64,000 bases of DNA from Anisodus tanguticus (GCA_034509755.1 CM067548.1:16258018-16322017); one strand, 5' to 3'; counted from the first letter of the stretch, positions 12,791 to 27,594 are shown. A program made the numbers and translations. The notes: generated from the letters alone by a model not told the origin.

Positions 12791-14802
12791 CACTTAGGCT
12801 GAAATTACATTACTCGACTCGATATAGAATGAAAACCATGAAATCTCGACTGACATTACATCATTAAACTAGAGTTATGATTGTATCACTTGGGCTAGAA
12901 TTACATCACCTGACTATATATAGAATGAAAACCACGACCATCTCGGTTGGCATTACATCATTCAACTGGAGTGATGACCGTAGCAGCACTTGGCGGAGTT
13001 ACATCACCTAACTCGATATGAAATCCAAACCCATGACCACCTCGGCTTGCATTACATCATTAAACTGGAGTGACAACTACATCACTTAGGCTGAAATTAC
13101 ATTACCTGACTCGATATAGAATGAAAACCATGAAATCTCGGCTGACATTACATCATTAAACTAGAGTTATGATTGTATCACTTAGGCTAGAATTACATCA
13201 CCTGACTCGATATAGAATGAAAACCATGACCATCTCGGTTGGCATTACATCATTCAACTGGAGTGATGACTGTAGCACTTGGGCCGGAGTTACATCACCT
13301 AACTCGATATAGAATGAAATCCATGACCACCTCGGCATTTGCATTACATCATTAAACTGGAGTGACAACTACATCACTTAGGCTGAAATTACATTACCTG
13401 ACTCGATATAGAATGAAAACCATGAAATCTCGGCTGACATTACATCATTAAACTAGAGTGATGAGTGTATCACTTAGGCTAGAATTACATCACCTTACAC
13501 GATATAGAATGAAAACCATGACCATCTCGGCTAGCTAATCATCATTAAACTGGAGTGACAACGCATCACTTAGGCTGAAATTACATTACACGACTCGATA
13601 TAGAATGAAAACCATGAAATCTGGGTGACATTACATCATTAAACTAGAGTTATGTTGTATCACTTGGGCTAGAATTACATCACACGACTCGATATAGAAT
13701 AAAAACCTTGACCATCTCGGTTGGCATTACGTCATTCAAATGGAGTGATGATTGTAGCACTTGGGCCGGAGTTACATCACCTAACTCGATATAGAATGAA
13801 ATCCATGACCACCTCGGCTTGCATTACATCATTAAACTGGAGTGACAACTACATCACTTAGGCTGAAATTACATTACCGACTCGATATAGAATGAAAACC
13901 ATGAAATCTCGACGACATTACATCATTAAACTAGAGTGATGAGTGTATCACTTAGGCTAGAATTACATCACCTTACACGATATATGAAAAAACCATGACC
14001 ATCTCGGCTAGCTAATCATCATTAAAAGCGGAGTGACAATCGCATCACTTAGGCTGAAATTACATTACGACTCGATATAGAATGAAAACCATGAAATCTC
14101 TTGGCGACATTACATCATTAAACTAGAGTTATGATTGTATCACTTGGGCTAGAATTACATCACACTCGACTCGATATAGAATAAAACCATGACCATCTCG
14201 GTTGGCATTACATCATTCAAATGGAGTGATGACCGTAGCACTTGGGCCGGAGTTACATCACCTAACTCGATATAGAATGAAATCCATGACCACCTCGGCT
14301 TGCATTACATCATACATCATTAAAGCGGAGTGACAACTACATCACTTAGGCTGAAATTACATTACCGACTCGATATAGAATGAAAACCATGAAATCTCGG
14401 ACAACGACATTACATCATTAAACTAGAGTTATGATCTCGGTGTATCACTTAGGCTAGAATTACATCACCCGACTCGATATAGAATGAAAAAACCATGACC
14501 ATCTCGGTTGGCATTACATCATTCAACGGAGTGGAGTGATGATCGTAGCACTTGGGCCGGAGTTACATCACCTAACTCGATATAGAATGAAATCCATGAC
14601 CACCTCGGCTTGCATTACATCATTAAACCGGAGTGACAACTACATCACTTAGGCTGAAATTACATTACCTGACTCGATATAGAATGAAAACCATGAAATC
14701 TCGGCTGACATTACATCATTAAACTAGAGTGATGACTGTATCACTTAGGCTAGAATTACATCACCTTACACGATATAGAATGAAAACCATGACCATCTCG
14801 GC

Positions 14803-14835
14803 TAGCTAATCATCATTAGCTAATCATCATTAAAC
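14803..14835 (+). repeat. Tandem duplication of the A-box region
   Basis: GCTAATCATCATTA occurs twice, about 15 bp apart, within one A monomer, giving this unit a doubled second half of the A-box. Confidence 0.85.
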
Positions 14836-15497
14836 TGTAGTGACAACTGAATCACTTAGGCTGAAATTACATTACCTGACTCGATATAGAATGAAAACCA
14901 TGAAATCTTGGCTGACATTACATCATTAAACTAGAGTTATGACTGTATCACTTGGGCTAGAATTACATCAACTGACTCGATATAGAATAAAAACCTGACC
15001 ATCTCGGTTGGCATTACGTCATTCAAATGGAGTGATGACTGTAGCACTTGGGCCGGAGTTACATCACCTAACTCGATATAGAATGAAATCCATGACCACC
15101 TCGGCTTGCATTACATCATTAAACTGGAGTGACAACTACATCACTTAGGCTGAAATTACATTACCTCGACTCGATATAGAATGAAAACCATGAAATCTCG
15201 GACATGACATTACATCATTAAACTAGAGTGATGAGTGTATCACTTAGGCTAGAATTACATCACCTTACACGATATAGAATGAAAACCATGACCATTTCGG
15301 CTAGCTAATCATCATTAAACTGGAGTGACAACTGCATCACTTAGGCTGAAATTACATTACCTGACTCGATATAGAATGAAAACCATGAAATCTTGGCTGA
15401 CATTACATCATTAAACTAGAGTTATGAACTGTATCACTTGGGCTAGAATTACATCACCACGACTCGATATAGAATAAAAACCTTGACCATCTCGGTT

Positions 15498-15532
15498 GGC
15501 ATTACATCTCGGTTGGCATTACATCATTCAAA
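15498..15532 (+). repeat. Short tandem duplication inside C
   Basis: TCTCGGTTGGCATTACA is doubled, adding about 17 bp to the C monomer of this 5-mer. Confidence 0.85.
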
Positions 15533-16171
15533 TGGAGTGATGATTGTAGCACTTGGGCCGGAGTTACATCACCTAACTCGATATAGAATGAAATCCATGA
15601 CCACCTCGGCTTGCATTACATCATTAAACTGGAGTGACAACTACATCACTTAGGCTGAAATTACATTACCTAACTCGATATAGAATGAAAACCATGAAAT
15701 CTCGGCTGACATTACATCATTAAACTAGAGTGATGAGTGTATCACTTAGGCTAGAATTACATCACCTTACACGATATAGAATGAAAACCATGACCATTTC
15801 GGCTAGCTAATCATCATTAAACTGGAGTGACAACTGCATCACTTAGCCTGAAATTACATTACCTGACTCGATATAGAATGAAAACCATGAAATCTCGGCA
15901 TTGACATTACATCATTAAACTAGAGTTATGTATGACTGTATCACTTAGGCTAGAATTACATCAACCGACTCGATATAGAATAAAAACCTTGACCATCTCG
16001 GTTGCATTACGTCATTCAAATGGAGTGATGACTGTAGCACTTGGGCCGGAGTTACATCACCTAACTCGATATAGAATGAAATCCATGACCACCTCGGCTT
16101 GCATTACATCATTAAACTCGGAGTGAGTGACAACTACATCACATTTAGGCTGAAATTACATTACCTGACTC

Positions 16172-16461
16172 GATATAGAATGAAAACCATGAAATCTCGG
16201 CTGACATTACATCATTAAACTAGAGTTATGATTGTATCACTTAGGCTAGAATTACATCACCTGACTCGATATAGAATGAAAACCATGACCATCTCGGTTG
16301 GCATTACATCATTCAACTGGAGTGATGACTGTAGCACTTGGGCCGGAGTTACATCACCTAACTCGATATAGAATGAAATCCATGACCACCTCGACTTGCA
16401 TTACATCATTAAACTGGAGTGACAACTACATCACTTAGGCTGAAATTACATTACCTGACTC
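16172..16461 (+). repeat. Reference 3-mer HOR unit (E/B-C'-D)
   Basis: 290 bp in three monomers starting at about 16172, 16268 and 16365. The first has the E front (ATGAAATCTCGGCTGACATT) and the B-type back (GAGTTATGATTGTATC, ending CACCTGACTC). The second is C' and the third is D. The composition suggests a recombination inside E and B that removed A and two half-monomers. Other D-to-D intervals of this class are 5178-5467, 5948-6248, 7763-8059, 8536-8830, 10332-10629, 11111-11404, 13015-13305, 14269-14578, 16876-17165, 31093-31382, 35928-36213 and 62759-63059. Confidence 0.85.
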
Positions 16462-19379
16462 GATATAGAAAGAAAACCATGAAATCTCGACTGGCATTAC
16501 ATCATTAAACTAGAGTGATGAGTGTATCACTTAGGCTAGAATTACATCACCTTACACGATATAGAATGAAAACCATGACCATCTCGGCTAGCTAATCATC
16601 ATTAAACTGGAGTGACAATTGCATCACTTAGGCTGAAATTACATTACCTGACTCGATATAGAATGAAAACCATGAAATCTTGGCTGACATTACATCATTA
16701 AACTAGAGTTATGACTGTATCACTTGGGCTAGAATTACATCACCTGACTCGATATAGAATGAAAACCATGACCATCTCGGTTGGCATTACATCATTCAAC
16801 TGGAGTGATGACTGTAGCACTTGGGTGAGTAGCATCACCTAACTCGATATGGGCCGGAGTTACATCACCTAACTCGATATAGAATGAAATTCATGACCAC
16901 CTAGGCTTGCATTACATCATTAAACTGGAGTGACAACTACATCACTTAGGCTGAAATTACATTACCTGACTCGATATAGAATGAAAACCATGAAATCTCG
17001 GCTGACATTACATCATTAAACTAGAGTTATGACTGTATCACTTAGGCTAGAATTACATCACCTGACTCGATATAGAATGAAAACCATGACCATCTCGGTT
17101 GGCATTACATCATTCAACTGGAGTGATGATTGTAGCACTTGGGCCGGAGTTACATCACCTAACTCGATATAGAATGAAATCCATGACCACCTCGGCTTGC
17201 ATTACATCATTAAACTGGAGTGACAACTACATCACTTAGGCTGAAATTACATTACCTAACTCGATATAGAATGAAAACCATGAAATCTCGGCTGACATTA
17301 CATCATTAAACTAGAGTGATGAGTGTATCACTTAGGCTAGAATTACATCACCTTACACGATATAGAATGAAAACCATGACCATCTCGGCTAGCTAATCAT
17401 CATTAAATGTAGTGACAACTGAATCACTTAGGCTGAAATTACATTACCTGACTCGATATAGAATGAAAACCATGAAATCTTGGTGACATTACATCATTAA
17501 ACTAGAGTTATGATTTGTATCACTTGGGCTAGAATTACATCACCTGACTCGATATAGAATAAAAACCTTGACCATCTCGGTTGGCATTACGTCATTCAAA
17601 TGGAGTGATTGTAGCACTTGGGCCGGAGTTACATCACCTAACTCGATATAGAATGAAATCCATGACCACCTCGGCTTGCATTACATCATTAAACCGGGAG
17701 TGACAACTACATCACTTAGGACTCGAATGAAATTACATTACGACTCGATATAGAATGAAAACCATGAAATCTCGGCTGACATTACATCATTAAACTAGAG
17801 TGATGAGTGTATCACTTAGGCTAGAATTACATCACCTTACACGATATAGAATGAAAACCATGACCATTTCGGCTAGCTAATCATCATTAAACTCGATATA
17901 GTGACAACTGCATCACTTAGATGAAACTTTGAAATTACATTACGACTCGATATAGAATGAAAACCATGAAATCTGGGCCGACATTACATCATTAAACTAG
18001 AGTTAGAGTTATTTGTATCACTTGGGCTAGAATTACATCACCTGACTCGATATAGAATAAAAACCTTGACCATCTCGGTTGGCATTACGTCATTCAAATG
18101 GAGTGATGACTGTAGCACTTGGGCCGGAGTTACATCACCTAACTCGATATAGAATGAAATCCATGACCACCTCGGCTTGCATTACATCATTAAAGCGGAG
18201 TGACAACTACATCACTTAGGCTGAAATTACATTACCTACGACTCGATATAGAATGAAAACCATGAAATCTCATCTGACATTACATCATTAAACTAGAGTG
18301 ATGAGTGTATCACTTAGGCTAGAATTACATCACCTTACATGATATAGAATGAAAACCATGACCATTTCGGCTAGCTAATCATCATTAAACTGGAGTGAGT
18401 GACAATGCATCATCACTTGAGACCGAAATTACATTACACGACTCGATATAGAATGAAAACCATGAAATCTCTGGCATGACATTACATCATTAAACTAGAG
18501 TTATGTTATTCGTATCACTTGGGCTAGAATTACATCACCCGACTCGATATAGAATAAAAACCTTGACCATCTCGGTTGGCATTACGTCATTCAAATGGAG
18601 TGATGAGTGATGACTGTAGCACTTGGGCCGGAGTTACATCACCTAACTCGATATAGAATGAAATCCATGACCACCTCGGCTTGCATTACATCATTAAACT
18701 GGAGTGACAACTACATCACTTAGGCTGAAATTACATTACCTGACTCGATATAGAATGAAAACCATGAAATCTCGGCTGACATTAATTACATCATTAAACT
18801 AGAGTTATGACTGTATCACCTAGGCTAGAATTACATCACCGACTCGATATAGAATGAAAACCATGACCATCTCGGCTAATGGCATTGGCATTATCATAGG
18901 AGCTGAGTGATGACCACTCGGTTGGCATTACATCATTCAAATGGAGTGATATGTAGTAGTACTTGGGGAGTTACATCACCTAACTCGATATAGAATGAAA
19001 ACATGACCACCTCGACTTGCATTACATCATTAAACCGGAGTGACAACTACATCACTTAGGCTGAAATTACATTACCTGACTCGATATAGAATGAAAACCA
19101 TGAAATCTCGGCTGACATTACATCATTAAACTAGAGTTATGACTGTATCACTTAGGCTAGAATTACATCACCTTACACGATATAGAATGAGAACCATGAC
19201 CTTCTCGGCTAGCTAATCATCATTAAGATGTAGTGACAACTGAATCACTTAGGCTGAAATTACATTACCGACTCGATATAGAATTAAAACCATGAAATCT
19301 GGGCCGACATTACATCATTAAACTAGAGTTATGATTGTATCACTTGGCTAGAATTACATCACCGACTCGATATAGAATA

Positions 19380-19450
19380 AAAACCATGACCATCTCGGTT
19401 CATTCATTAAACTAGAGTTATGATTGTATCACTTGGCAGTGACCATCTGG
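19380..19450 (+). repeat. B-monomer fragment inserted in C
   Basis: About 50 bases matching B (TTAAACTAGAGTTATG, then TTGTATCACTTGG) interrupt the C monomer after ATCTCGGTT. The C monomer resumes at ATCTGGCATTACATC. Confidence 0.7.
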
Positions 19451-19979
19451 CATTACATCATTCAAATGGAGTGATGAGCGTAGCACTTGCGCCGGAGTTA
19501 CATCACCTAACTCGATATAGAATGAAATCCATGACCACCTCGACTTGCATTACATCATTAAAGCGGAGTGACAACTACATCACTTAGGCTGAAATTACAT
19601 TACCGACTCGATATAGAATGAAAACCATGAAATCTCGGATTGACATTACATCATTAAACTAGAGTGATGAGTGTATCACTTAGGCTAGAATTACATCACC
19701 TTACACGATATAGAATGAAAACCATGACCCATTTCGGCTAGCTAATCATCATTAAACCGGAGTGACAATTTGCATCACTTAGACTTCGAAATTACATTAC
19801 ATTCGACTCGATATAGAATGAAAACCATGAAATCTGGTGACATTACATCATTAAACTAGAGTTATGATTGTATCACTTGGGCTAGAATTACATCACACGA
19901 CTCGATATAGAATAAAAACCTTGACCATCTCGGTTGGCATTACGTCATTCAAATGGAGTGATGATGTAGCACTTGGGCC

Positions 19980-20105
19980 GGAGTTACCTCGGCTTGCATT
20001 ACATCATTAATCACCTAACTCAACTAAACTTGAAATGAAATTACCACTAACTCGATATAGAATGAAATCCATGAAACCTCGGCTTGCATTTAAACATTAC
20101 ATCAT
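19980..20105 (+). repeat. Scrambled C-D junction
   Basis: The C end is replaced by a D-like piece (CTCGGCTTGCATTACATC), then by short unordered words (CTCAACTAAACTTGAAATG), before D begins again at about 20054. Confidence 0.65.
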
Positions 20106-20999
20106 TAAACCGGAGTGAACAACTACATCACTTAGGCTGAAATTACATTACCGACTCGATATAGAATGAAAACCATGAAATCTCATTACATGACATTACA
20201 TCATTAAACTAGAGTGATGAGTGTATCACTTAGGCTAGAATTACATCACCTTACACGATATAGAATGAAAACCATGACCATTTCGGCTAGCTAATCATCA
20301 TTAAACTGGAGTGACAATTGCATCACTTAGGCTGAAATTACATTACCTGACTCGATATAGAATGAAAACCATGAAATCTCGGCTGACATTACATCATTAA
20401 ACTAGAGTTATGACTGTATCACTTGGGCTAGAATTACATCACCTGACTCGATATAGAATAAAAACCTTGACCATCTCGGTTGGCATTACGTCATTCAAAT
20501 GGAGTGATGTCGTAGCACTTGGGCCGGAGTTACATCACCTAACTCGATATAGAATGAAATCCATGACCACCTCGGCTTGCATTACATCATTAAACTGGAG
20601 TGACAACTACATCACTTAGGCTGAAATTACATTACCTGACTCGATATAGAATGAAAACCATGAAATCTCGGCTGACATTACATCATTAAACTAGAGTGAT
20701 GAGTGTATCACTTAGGCTAGAATTACATCACCTTACACGATATAGAATGAAAACCATGACCATTTCGGCTAGCTAATCATCATTAAACTGGAGTGACAAC
20801 TGCATCACTTAGGCTGAAATTACATTACCTGACTCGATATAGAATGAAAACCATGAAATCTTGGCTGACATTACATCATTAAACTAGAGTTATGACTGTA
20901 TCACTTGGGCTAGAATTACATCACCTGACTCGATATAGAATAAAAACCTTGACCATCTCGGTTGGCATTACGTCATTCAAATGGAGTGATTGTAGCACT

Positions 21000-21022
21000 T
21001 GGGCGTAGCACTTGGGCCGGAG
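21000..21022 (+). repeat. Short tandem duplication inside C
   Basis: GTAGCACTTGGGC is present twice in a row, adding about 13 bp ahead of GGAGTTACATC. Confidence 0.85.
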
Positions 21023-24000
21023 TTACATCACCTAACTCGATATAGAATGAAATCCATGACCACCTCGGCTTGCATTACATCGTTAAACTGGAGTGACAAC
21101 TACATCACTTAGGCTGAAATTACATTACCTGACTCGATATAGAATGAAAACCATGAAATCATTACATCATTAAACTAGAGTGACATTACATCATTAAACT
21201 AGATAGTTATGACCATCTCGGCTGTATCACTTAGGCTAGCTGAATCACTTAATTACATCACTCGACTCGATATAGAATGAAAACCATGACCATCTCGGCT
21301 GGCATTACATCATTCAACTTGGAGTGATGACGTCATTTGGAGTAGCACTTGGGCCGGAGTTACATCACCTAACCCGATATAGAATGAAATCCATGACCAC
21401 CTAGCTTGCACTACATTATTTATCTGGAGTGACAACTGCATCACTTAGGCTGAAATTACATTACCTGACTCGATATAGAATGAAAACCATGAAATCTCGG
21501 TGACATTACATCATTAAACTAGAGTGATGAGTGTATCACTTAGGCTAGAATTCACACCGATATAGAATGAAAACCATGACCATGATATAGAATGAAAACC
21601 ATGACCATCTCGGCTAGCTAATCATCATTAAACTGGAGTGACAACTGCATCACTTAGGCTGAAATTACATTACCTGACTCGATATAGAATGAAAACCATG
21701 AAATCTGCTGACATTACATCATTAAACTAGAGTTATGACTGTATCACTTAGGCTAGAATTACATCACCTGACTCGATATAGAATAAAAACCATGACCATC
21801 TCGGTTGGCATTACATCATTCAACTGGAGTGATGACTGTAGCACTTGGGCCGGAGTTACATCACCTAACTCGATATAGAATGAAATCCATGACCACCTCG
21901 ACTTGCATTACATCATTAAACTGGAGTGACAACTACATCACTTAGGCTGAAATTACATTACCTGACTCGATATAGAATGAAAACCATGAAATCTCGGCTG
22001 ACATTACATCATTAAACTAGAGTGATGATGTGTGTATCACTTAGGCTAGAATTACATCACCTTACACGATATAGAATGAAAACCATGACCATCTCGGCTA
22101 GCTAATCATCATTAAACTGGAGTGACAACCGCATCACTTAGGCTGAAATTACATTACCTGACTCGATATAGAATGAAAACCATGAAATCTTGGCCGACAT
22201 TACATCATTAAACTAGAGTTATGTTGTATCACTTGGGCTAGAATTACATCACCTGACTCGATATAGAATAAAAACCTTGACCATCTCGGTTGGCATTACG
22301 TCATTCAAATGGAGTGATGACTGTAGCACTTGGGCCGGAGTTACATCACCTAACGATATAGAATGAAATCACCATGACCTCGATATAGAAGAATGAAATC
22401 CATGACCACCTCGGCTTGCATTACATCATTAAACCGGAGTGACAACTACATCACTTAGGCTTAAATTAAATTACATTACCGACTCGATATAGAATGAAAA
22501 CCATGAAATCTCGGTGACATTACATCATTAAACTAGAGTTATGGTGTATCACTTAGGCTAGAATTACATCACCTTACACTCGATATAGAATGAAAACCAT
22601 GACCATCTCGGTTGGCATTACATCGATATAGAATGAAAACCATGACCATCTCGGTTGGCATTACATCATTCAACTGGAGTGATGACTGTAGCACTTGGGC
22701 CGGAGTTACATCACCTAACTCGATATAGAATGAAATCCATGACCACCTCGGCTTGCATTACATCATTAAACTGGAGTGACAACTACATCACTTAGGCTGA
22801 AATTACATTACCTAACTCGATATAGAATGAAAACCATGAAATCTCATGACATTACATCTAGAGTGATGTGTGTATCATTACATTACATTAAACTCGATAT
22901 AGATCTCGGTGACATTACATCATTAAACTAGAGTGATGTATCACTTAGGCTAGAATTACATCACCTTACACGATATAGAATGAAAACCATGACCATTTCG
23001 GCTAGCTAATCATCATTAAACCGGAGTGACAACGCATCACTTAGGCTGAAATTACATTACACGACTCGATATAGAATGAAAACCATGAAATCTTGGGCGA
23101 CATTACATCATTAAAACTAGAGTTATGACTGTATCACTTGGGCTAGAATTACATCACCTGACTCGATATAGAATAAAAACCTTGACCATCTCGGTTGGCA
23201 TTACGTCATTCAAATGGAGTGATGACTGTAGCACTTGGGCCGGAGTTACATCACCTAACTCGATATAGAATGAAATCCATGACCACCGGCTTGGCGGAGT
23301 TACATCATTACATCATTAAACTCGGAGTGACAACTACATCACTTAGTATCACTTGAAATTACATTACCTAACTCGATATAGAATGAAAACCATGACTCGA
23401 TCATAGAATGAAAACCATGAAATCTCATGAAATCGACATTACATCATTAAACTAGAGTGATGAGTGTATCACTTAGGCTAGAATTACATCACCTTACACG
23501 ATATAGAATGAAAACCATGACCATTTCGGCTAGCTAATCATCATTAAACTGGAGTGACAACTGCATCACTTAGGCTGAAATTACATTACCTGACTCGATA
23601 TAGAATGAAAACCATGAAATCTTGGCTGACAATACATCATTAAACTAGAGTTATGATTTGTATCACTTGGGCTAGAATTACATCACCGACTCGATATAGA
23701 AAAAAACCTTGACCATCTCGGTTGGCATTACGTCATTCAAATGGAGTGATGACTGTAGCACTTGGGCCGGAGTTACATCACCTAACTCGATATAGAATGA
23801 AATCCATGACCACCTCGGCTTGCATTACATCATTAAACTGGAGTGACAAAACATCACATAGGTGAAATTACATTAGGACTCGATATAGAATGAAAACCAT
23901 GAAATTACATTACCTAACTCGATATAGAATGAAAACCAAAACCATGAAATCTCGGTGACATTACATCATTAAACTAGAGTGATGAGTGTATCACTTAGGC

Positions 24001-24479
24001 TAGAATTACATCACCTTACACGATATAGAATGAAAACCATGACCATTTCGGCTAGCTAATCATCATTAAACTGGAGTGACAATTGCATCACTTAGACTGA
24101 AATTACATTACCGACTCGATATAGAATGAAACCATGAAATCTTGGCCGACATTACATCATTAAACTAGAGTTATGATTTGTATCACTTGGGCTAGAATTA
24201 CATCACACCGACTCGATATAGAATAAAAACCTTGACCATCTCGGTTGGCATTACGTCATTCAAATGGAGTGATGACTGTAGCACTTGGGCCGGAGTTACA
24301 TCACCTAACTCGATATAGAATGAAATCCATGACCACCTCGGCTTGCATTACATCATTAAACTCGGAGTGACAACTACATCACTTAGGCTGAAATTACATT
24401 ACACGACTCGATATAGAATGAAAACCATGAAATCTCGGCCGACATTACATCATTAAACTAGAGTTATATGTATCACTTA

Positions 24480-24720
24480 GGCTAGAATTATCTTACATGA
24501 TATAGAATGAAAACCATGACCAGAATTAGCATCATTAAACGATATGACAAATGATATAGAATGAAATTACATACCGACTCGATATAGAATGAAAACCATG
24601 AATCTCGGTTGGCATTACATCATTAAACTAGAGTTTGACCGTATCACTTAGGCTGAATACATCACCCGACTCGATATAGAATAAAAACCTTGACCACTTA
24701 CGGGTGATGACCGTAGGAGT
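24480..24720 (+). repeat. Scrambled segment replacing A and parts of B and C
   Basis: Between an E remnant and the next D, A and much of B and C are replaced by shortened pieces. The A-box is absent. The D-to-D distance here is only 424 bp. Confidence 0.6.
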
Positions 24721-26311
24721 TACATCACCTAACTCGATATAGAATGAAATCCATGACCACCTCGGCTTGCATTACATCATTAAACCGGAGTGACAACTAC
24801 ATCACTTAGGCTGAAATTACATTACCTACTCGACTCGATATAGAATGAAAACCATGAAATCTCGGTGACATTACATCATTAAACTAGAGAGTGATGAGTG
24901 TATCACTTAGGCTAGAATTACATCACCTTACACGATATAGAATGAAAACCATGACCATCTCGGCTAGCATTAATCATCATTAAACTCGGGTGTGATATCG
25001 TAGCATCGAGTTACATCACCTAACTCGATATAGAATGAAAACCATGACCACCTAGGCTGCATTACATCATTAAAGCGGAGTGACCGACATTGAATCACTT
25101 AGGCTGAAATTACATTACCCGACTCGATATAGAATGAAAACCATGAAATCTCGGTGACGACATTACATCATTAAACTAGAGTTATGACCGTATCACTTAG
25201 GCTAGAATTACATCACCGACTCGATATAGAATGAAAACCATGACCATCTCGGTTGGCATTACATCATTCAAATGGTGATGATGACCGTAGCACTTGGGCC
25301 GGAGTTACATCACCTAACTCGATATAGAATGAAATCCATGACCACCTCGGCTTGCATTACATCATTAAACTGGAGTGACAACTACATCACTTAGGCTGAA
25401 ATTACATTACCTGACTCGATATAGAAAGAAACCCATGAAATCTCGACTGTCATTACATCATTAAACTAGAGTGATGAGTGTATCACTTAGGCTAGAATTA
25501 CATCACCTTACACGATATAGAATGTAAACCATGACCATTTCGGCTAGCTAATCATCATTAAACTGGAGTGACATTTCGCATCACTTAGACTGAAATTACA
25601 TTACCTGACTCGATATAGAATGAAAACCATGAAATCTTGGCTGACATTACATCATTAAACTAGAGTTATGACTGTATCACTTGGGCTAGAATTGCATCAC
25701 CTGACTCGATATAGAATAAAAACCTTGACCATCTCGGTTGGCATTACGTCATTCAAATGGAGTGATGACTGTAGCACTTGGGCCGGAGTTACATCACCTA
25801 ACTCGATATAGAATGAAATCCATGACCACCTCGGCTTGCATTACATCATTAAACTGGAGTGACAACAACATCACTTAGGTCGAAATTACATTACCGACTC
25901 GATATAGAATGAAAACCCATGAAATAAACTAGAGTGATGTGTGTATCACTTGACATTACATCATTAAACTAGAGTGATGAGTGTATCACTTAGGCTAGAA
26001 TTACATCACCTTACACGATATAGAATGAAAACCATGACCATTTCGGCTAGCTAATCATCATTAAACTGGAGTGACAACTGCATCGCATCACTTAGGCTGA
26101 AATTACATTACCTGACTCGATATAGAATGAAAACCATGAAATCTTGGCTGACATTACATCATTAAACTAGAGTTATGACTGTATCACTTGGGCTAGAATT
26201 GCATCACCTGACTCGATATAGAATAAAAACCTTGACCATCTCGGTTGGCATTACGTCATTCAAATGGAGTGATGACTGTAGCACTTGGGCCGGAGTTACA
26301 TCACCTAACTC

Positions 26312-26916
26312 GATATAGAATGAAATCCATGACCACCTCGGCTTGCATTACATCATTAAACTGGAGTGACAACTACATCACTTAGGAGTGACAACTACAT
26401 CACTTAGGCTGAAATTACATTACCTAACTCGATATAGAATGAAAACCATGAAATCTCGGCTGACATTACATCATTAAACTAGAGTGATGTGTGTATCACT
26501 TAGGCTAGAATTACATCACCTTACATGATATAGAATGAAAACCATGACCATCTCGGCTGGCATTACATCATTAAACTGGTGTGATGACTGTAGCACTTGG
26601 GCCAGAGTTACATCACCTAACTCGATATAGAATGAAATTCATGACCACCTAGAAACATGCATTACATCATTAAAAATGAGTGATGAACCGAATCACTTAG
26701 GCTGAAATTACATTACCTGACTCGATATAGAATTAAAACCATGAAATCTCGGCTGACATTACATCATTAAACTAGAGTTATGACTGTATCACTTAGGCTA
26801 GAATTACATCACCTGACTCGATATAGAATGAAAACCATGACCATCTCGGTTGGCATTACATCATTCAACTGGAGTGATGACTGTAGCACTTGGGCCGGAG
26901 TTACATCACCTAACTC
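26312..26916 (+). repeat. Reference 6-mer HOR unit with C''-D'' pair
   Basis: 605 bp, or about 583 bp without a 22-bp internal duplication. Monomers start at about 26312 (D), 26431 (E), 26527 (C''), 26624 (D''), 26724 (E/B) and 26820 (C'). C'' is recognised by CTCGGCTGGCATTACATC and GGTGTGATGACTG with GGGCCAGAG. D'' is recognised by AAATTCATGACCACCTAG. The E/B monomer after it begins GAATTAAAACC, another mark of this class. D-to-D distances of 565-605 bp with recognisable D'' remnants occur at 24736-25320, 27402-27996, 54178-54768 and 57365-57939. Confidence 0.75.
26366..26410 (+). repeat. 22-bp tandem duplication inside D
   Basis: The stretch from GGAGTGACAACTACATC to CTTA is doubled, lengthening this D monomer to about 119 bp. 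It accounts for the excess length of the reference 6-mer. Confidence 0.85.
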
Positions 26917-27594
26917 GATATAGAATGAAATCCATGACCACCTCGGCTTGCATTACATCATTAAACTGGAGTGACAACTACATCACTTAGGCTGAAATTA
27001 CATTACCTAACTCGATATAGAATGAAAACCATGAAATCTCGACTGACATTACATCATTAAACTAGAGTGATGAGTGTATCACTTAGGCTAGAATTACATC
27101 ACCTTACACGATATAGAATGAAAACCATGACCATTTCGGCTAGCTAATCATCATTAAACTGGAGTGACAATTGCATCACTTAGGCTGAAATTACATTACC
27201 TACGACTCGATATAGAATGAAAACCATGAAATCTTGGCGACATTACATCATTAAACTAGAGTTATGATTTGTATCACTTGGGCTAGAATTGCATCACCGA
27301 CTCGATATAGAATAAAAACCTGACCATCTCTCGGTTGGCATTACGTCATTCAAATGGAGTGATGACTGTAGCACTTGGGCCGGAGTTACATCACCTAACT
27401 CGATATAGAATGAAATCCATGACCACCTCGGCTTGCATTACATCATTAAACCGGAGTGACAACTACATCACTTAGGTCGAAATTACATTACCGACTCGAT
27501 ATAGAATGAAAACCATGAAATCTCGGACCGACATTACATCATTAAACTAGAGTGATGAGTGTATCACTTAGGCTAGAATTACATCACCTTACGA

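Larger units (their letters stand above)
11405..14578 (+). repeat. Irregular super-HOR block (5-5-5-3-5-5-3)
   Basis: D starts at about 11405, 11925, 12458, 13015, 13306, 13788, 14269 and 14579. The block follows the 2.58-kb pattern but has one extra 5-mer. The 12458-13014 unit is long (557 bp) because it holds an extra partial monomer at about 12716-12790. Confidence 0.7.
14579..17165 (+). repeat. Super-HOR block 3 (5-5-5-3-5-3)
   Basis: D starts at about 14579, 15075, 15580, 16068, 16365, 16876 and 17166: 496, 505, 488, 297, 511 and 290 bp, 2587 bp in total. The second-last unit is lengthened by a duplicated piece at about 16826-16855. The D at 16876 carries the D'' change AAATTCATGACCACCTAGG. 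Confidence 0.75.
17166..22721 (+). repeat. Mixed 5-mer/3-mer domain
   Basis: D starts at about 17166, 17645, 18146, 18650, 18987, 19514, 20054, 20546, 21039, 21376, 21872, 22355 and 22722. The classes read 5-5-5-3-5-5-5-5-3-5-5-3. Three of the 3-mers are lengthened to 337-367 bp by internal duplications (18870-18975, 21150-21330 and 22560-22670). Confidence 0.7.
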
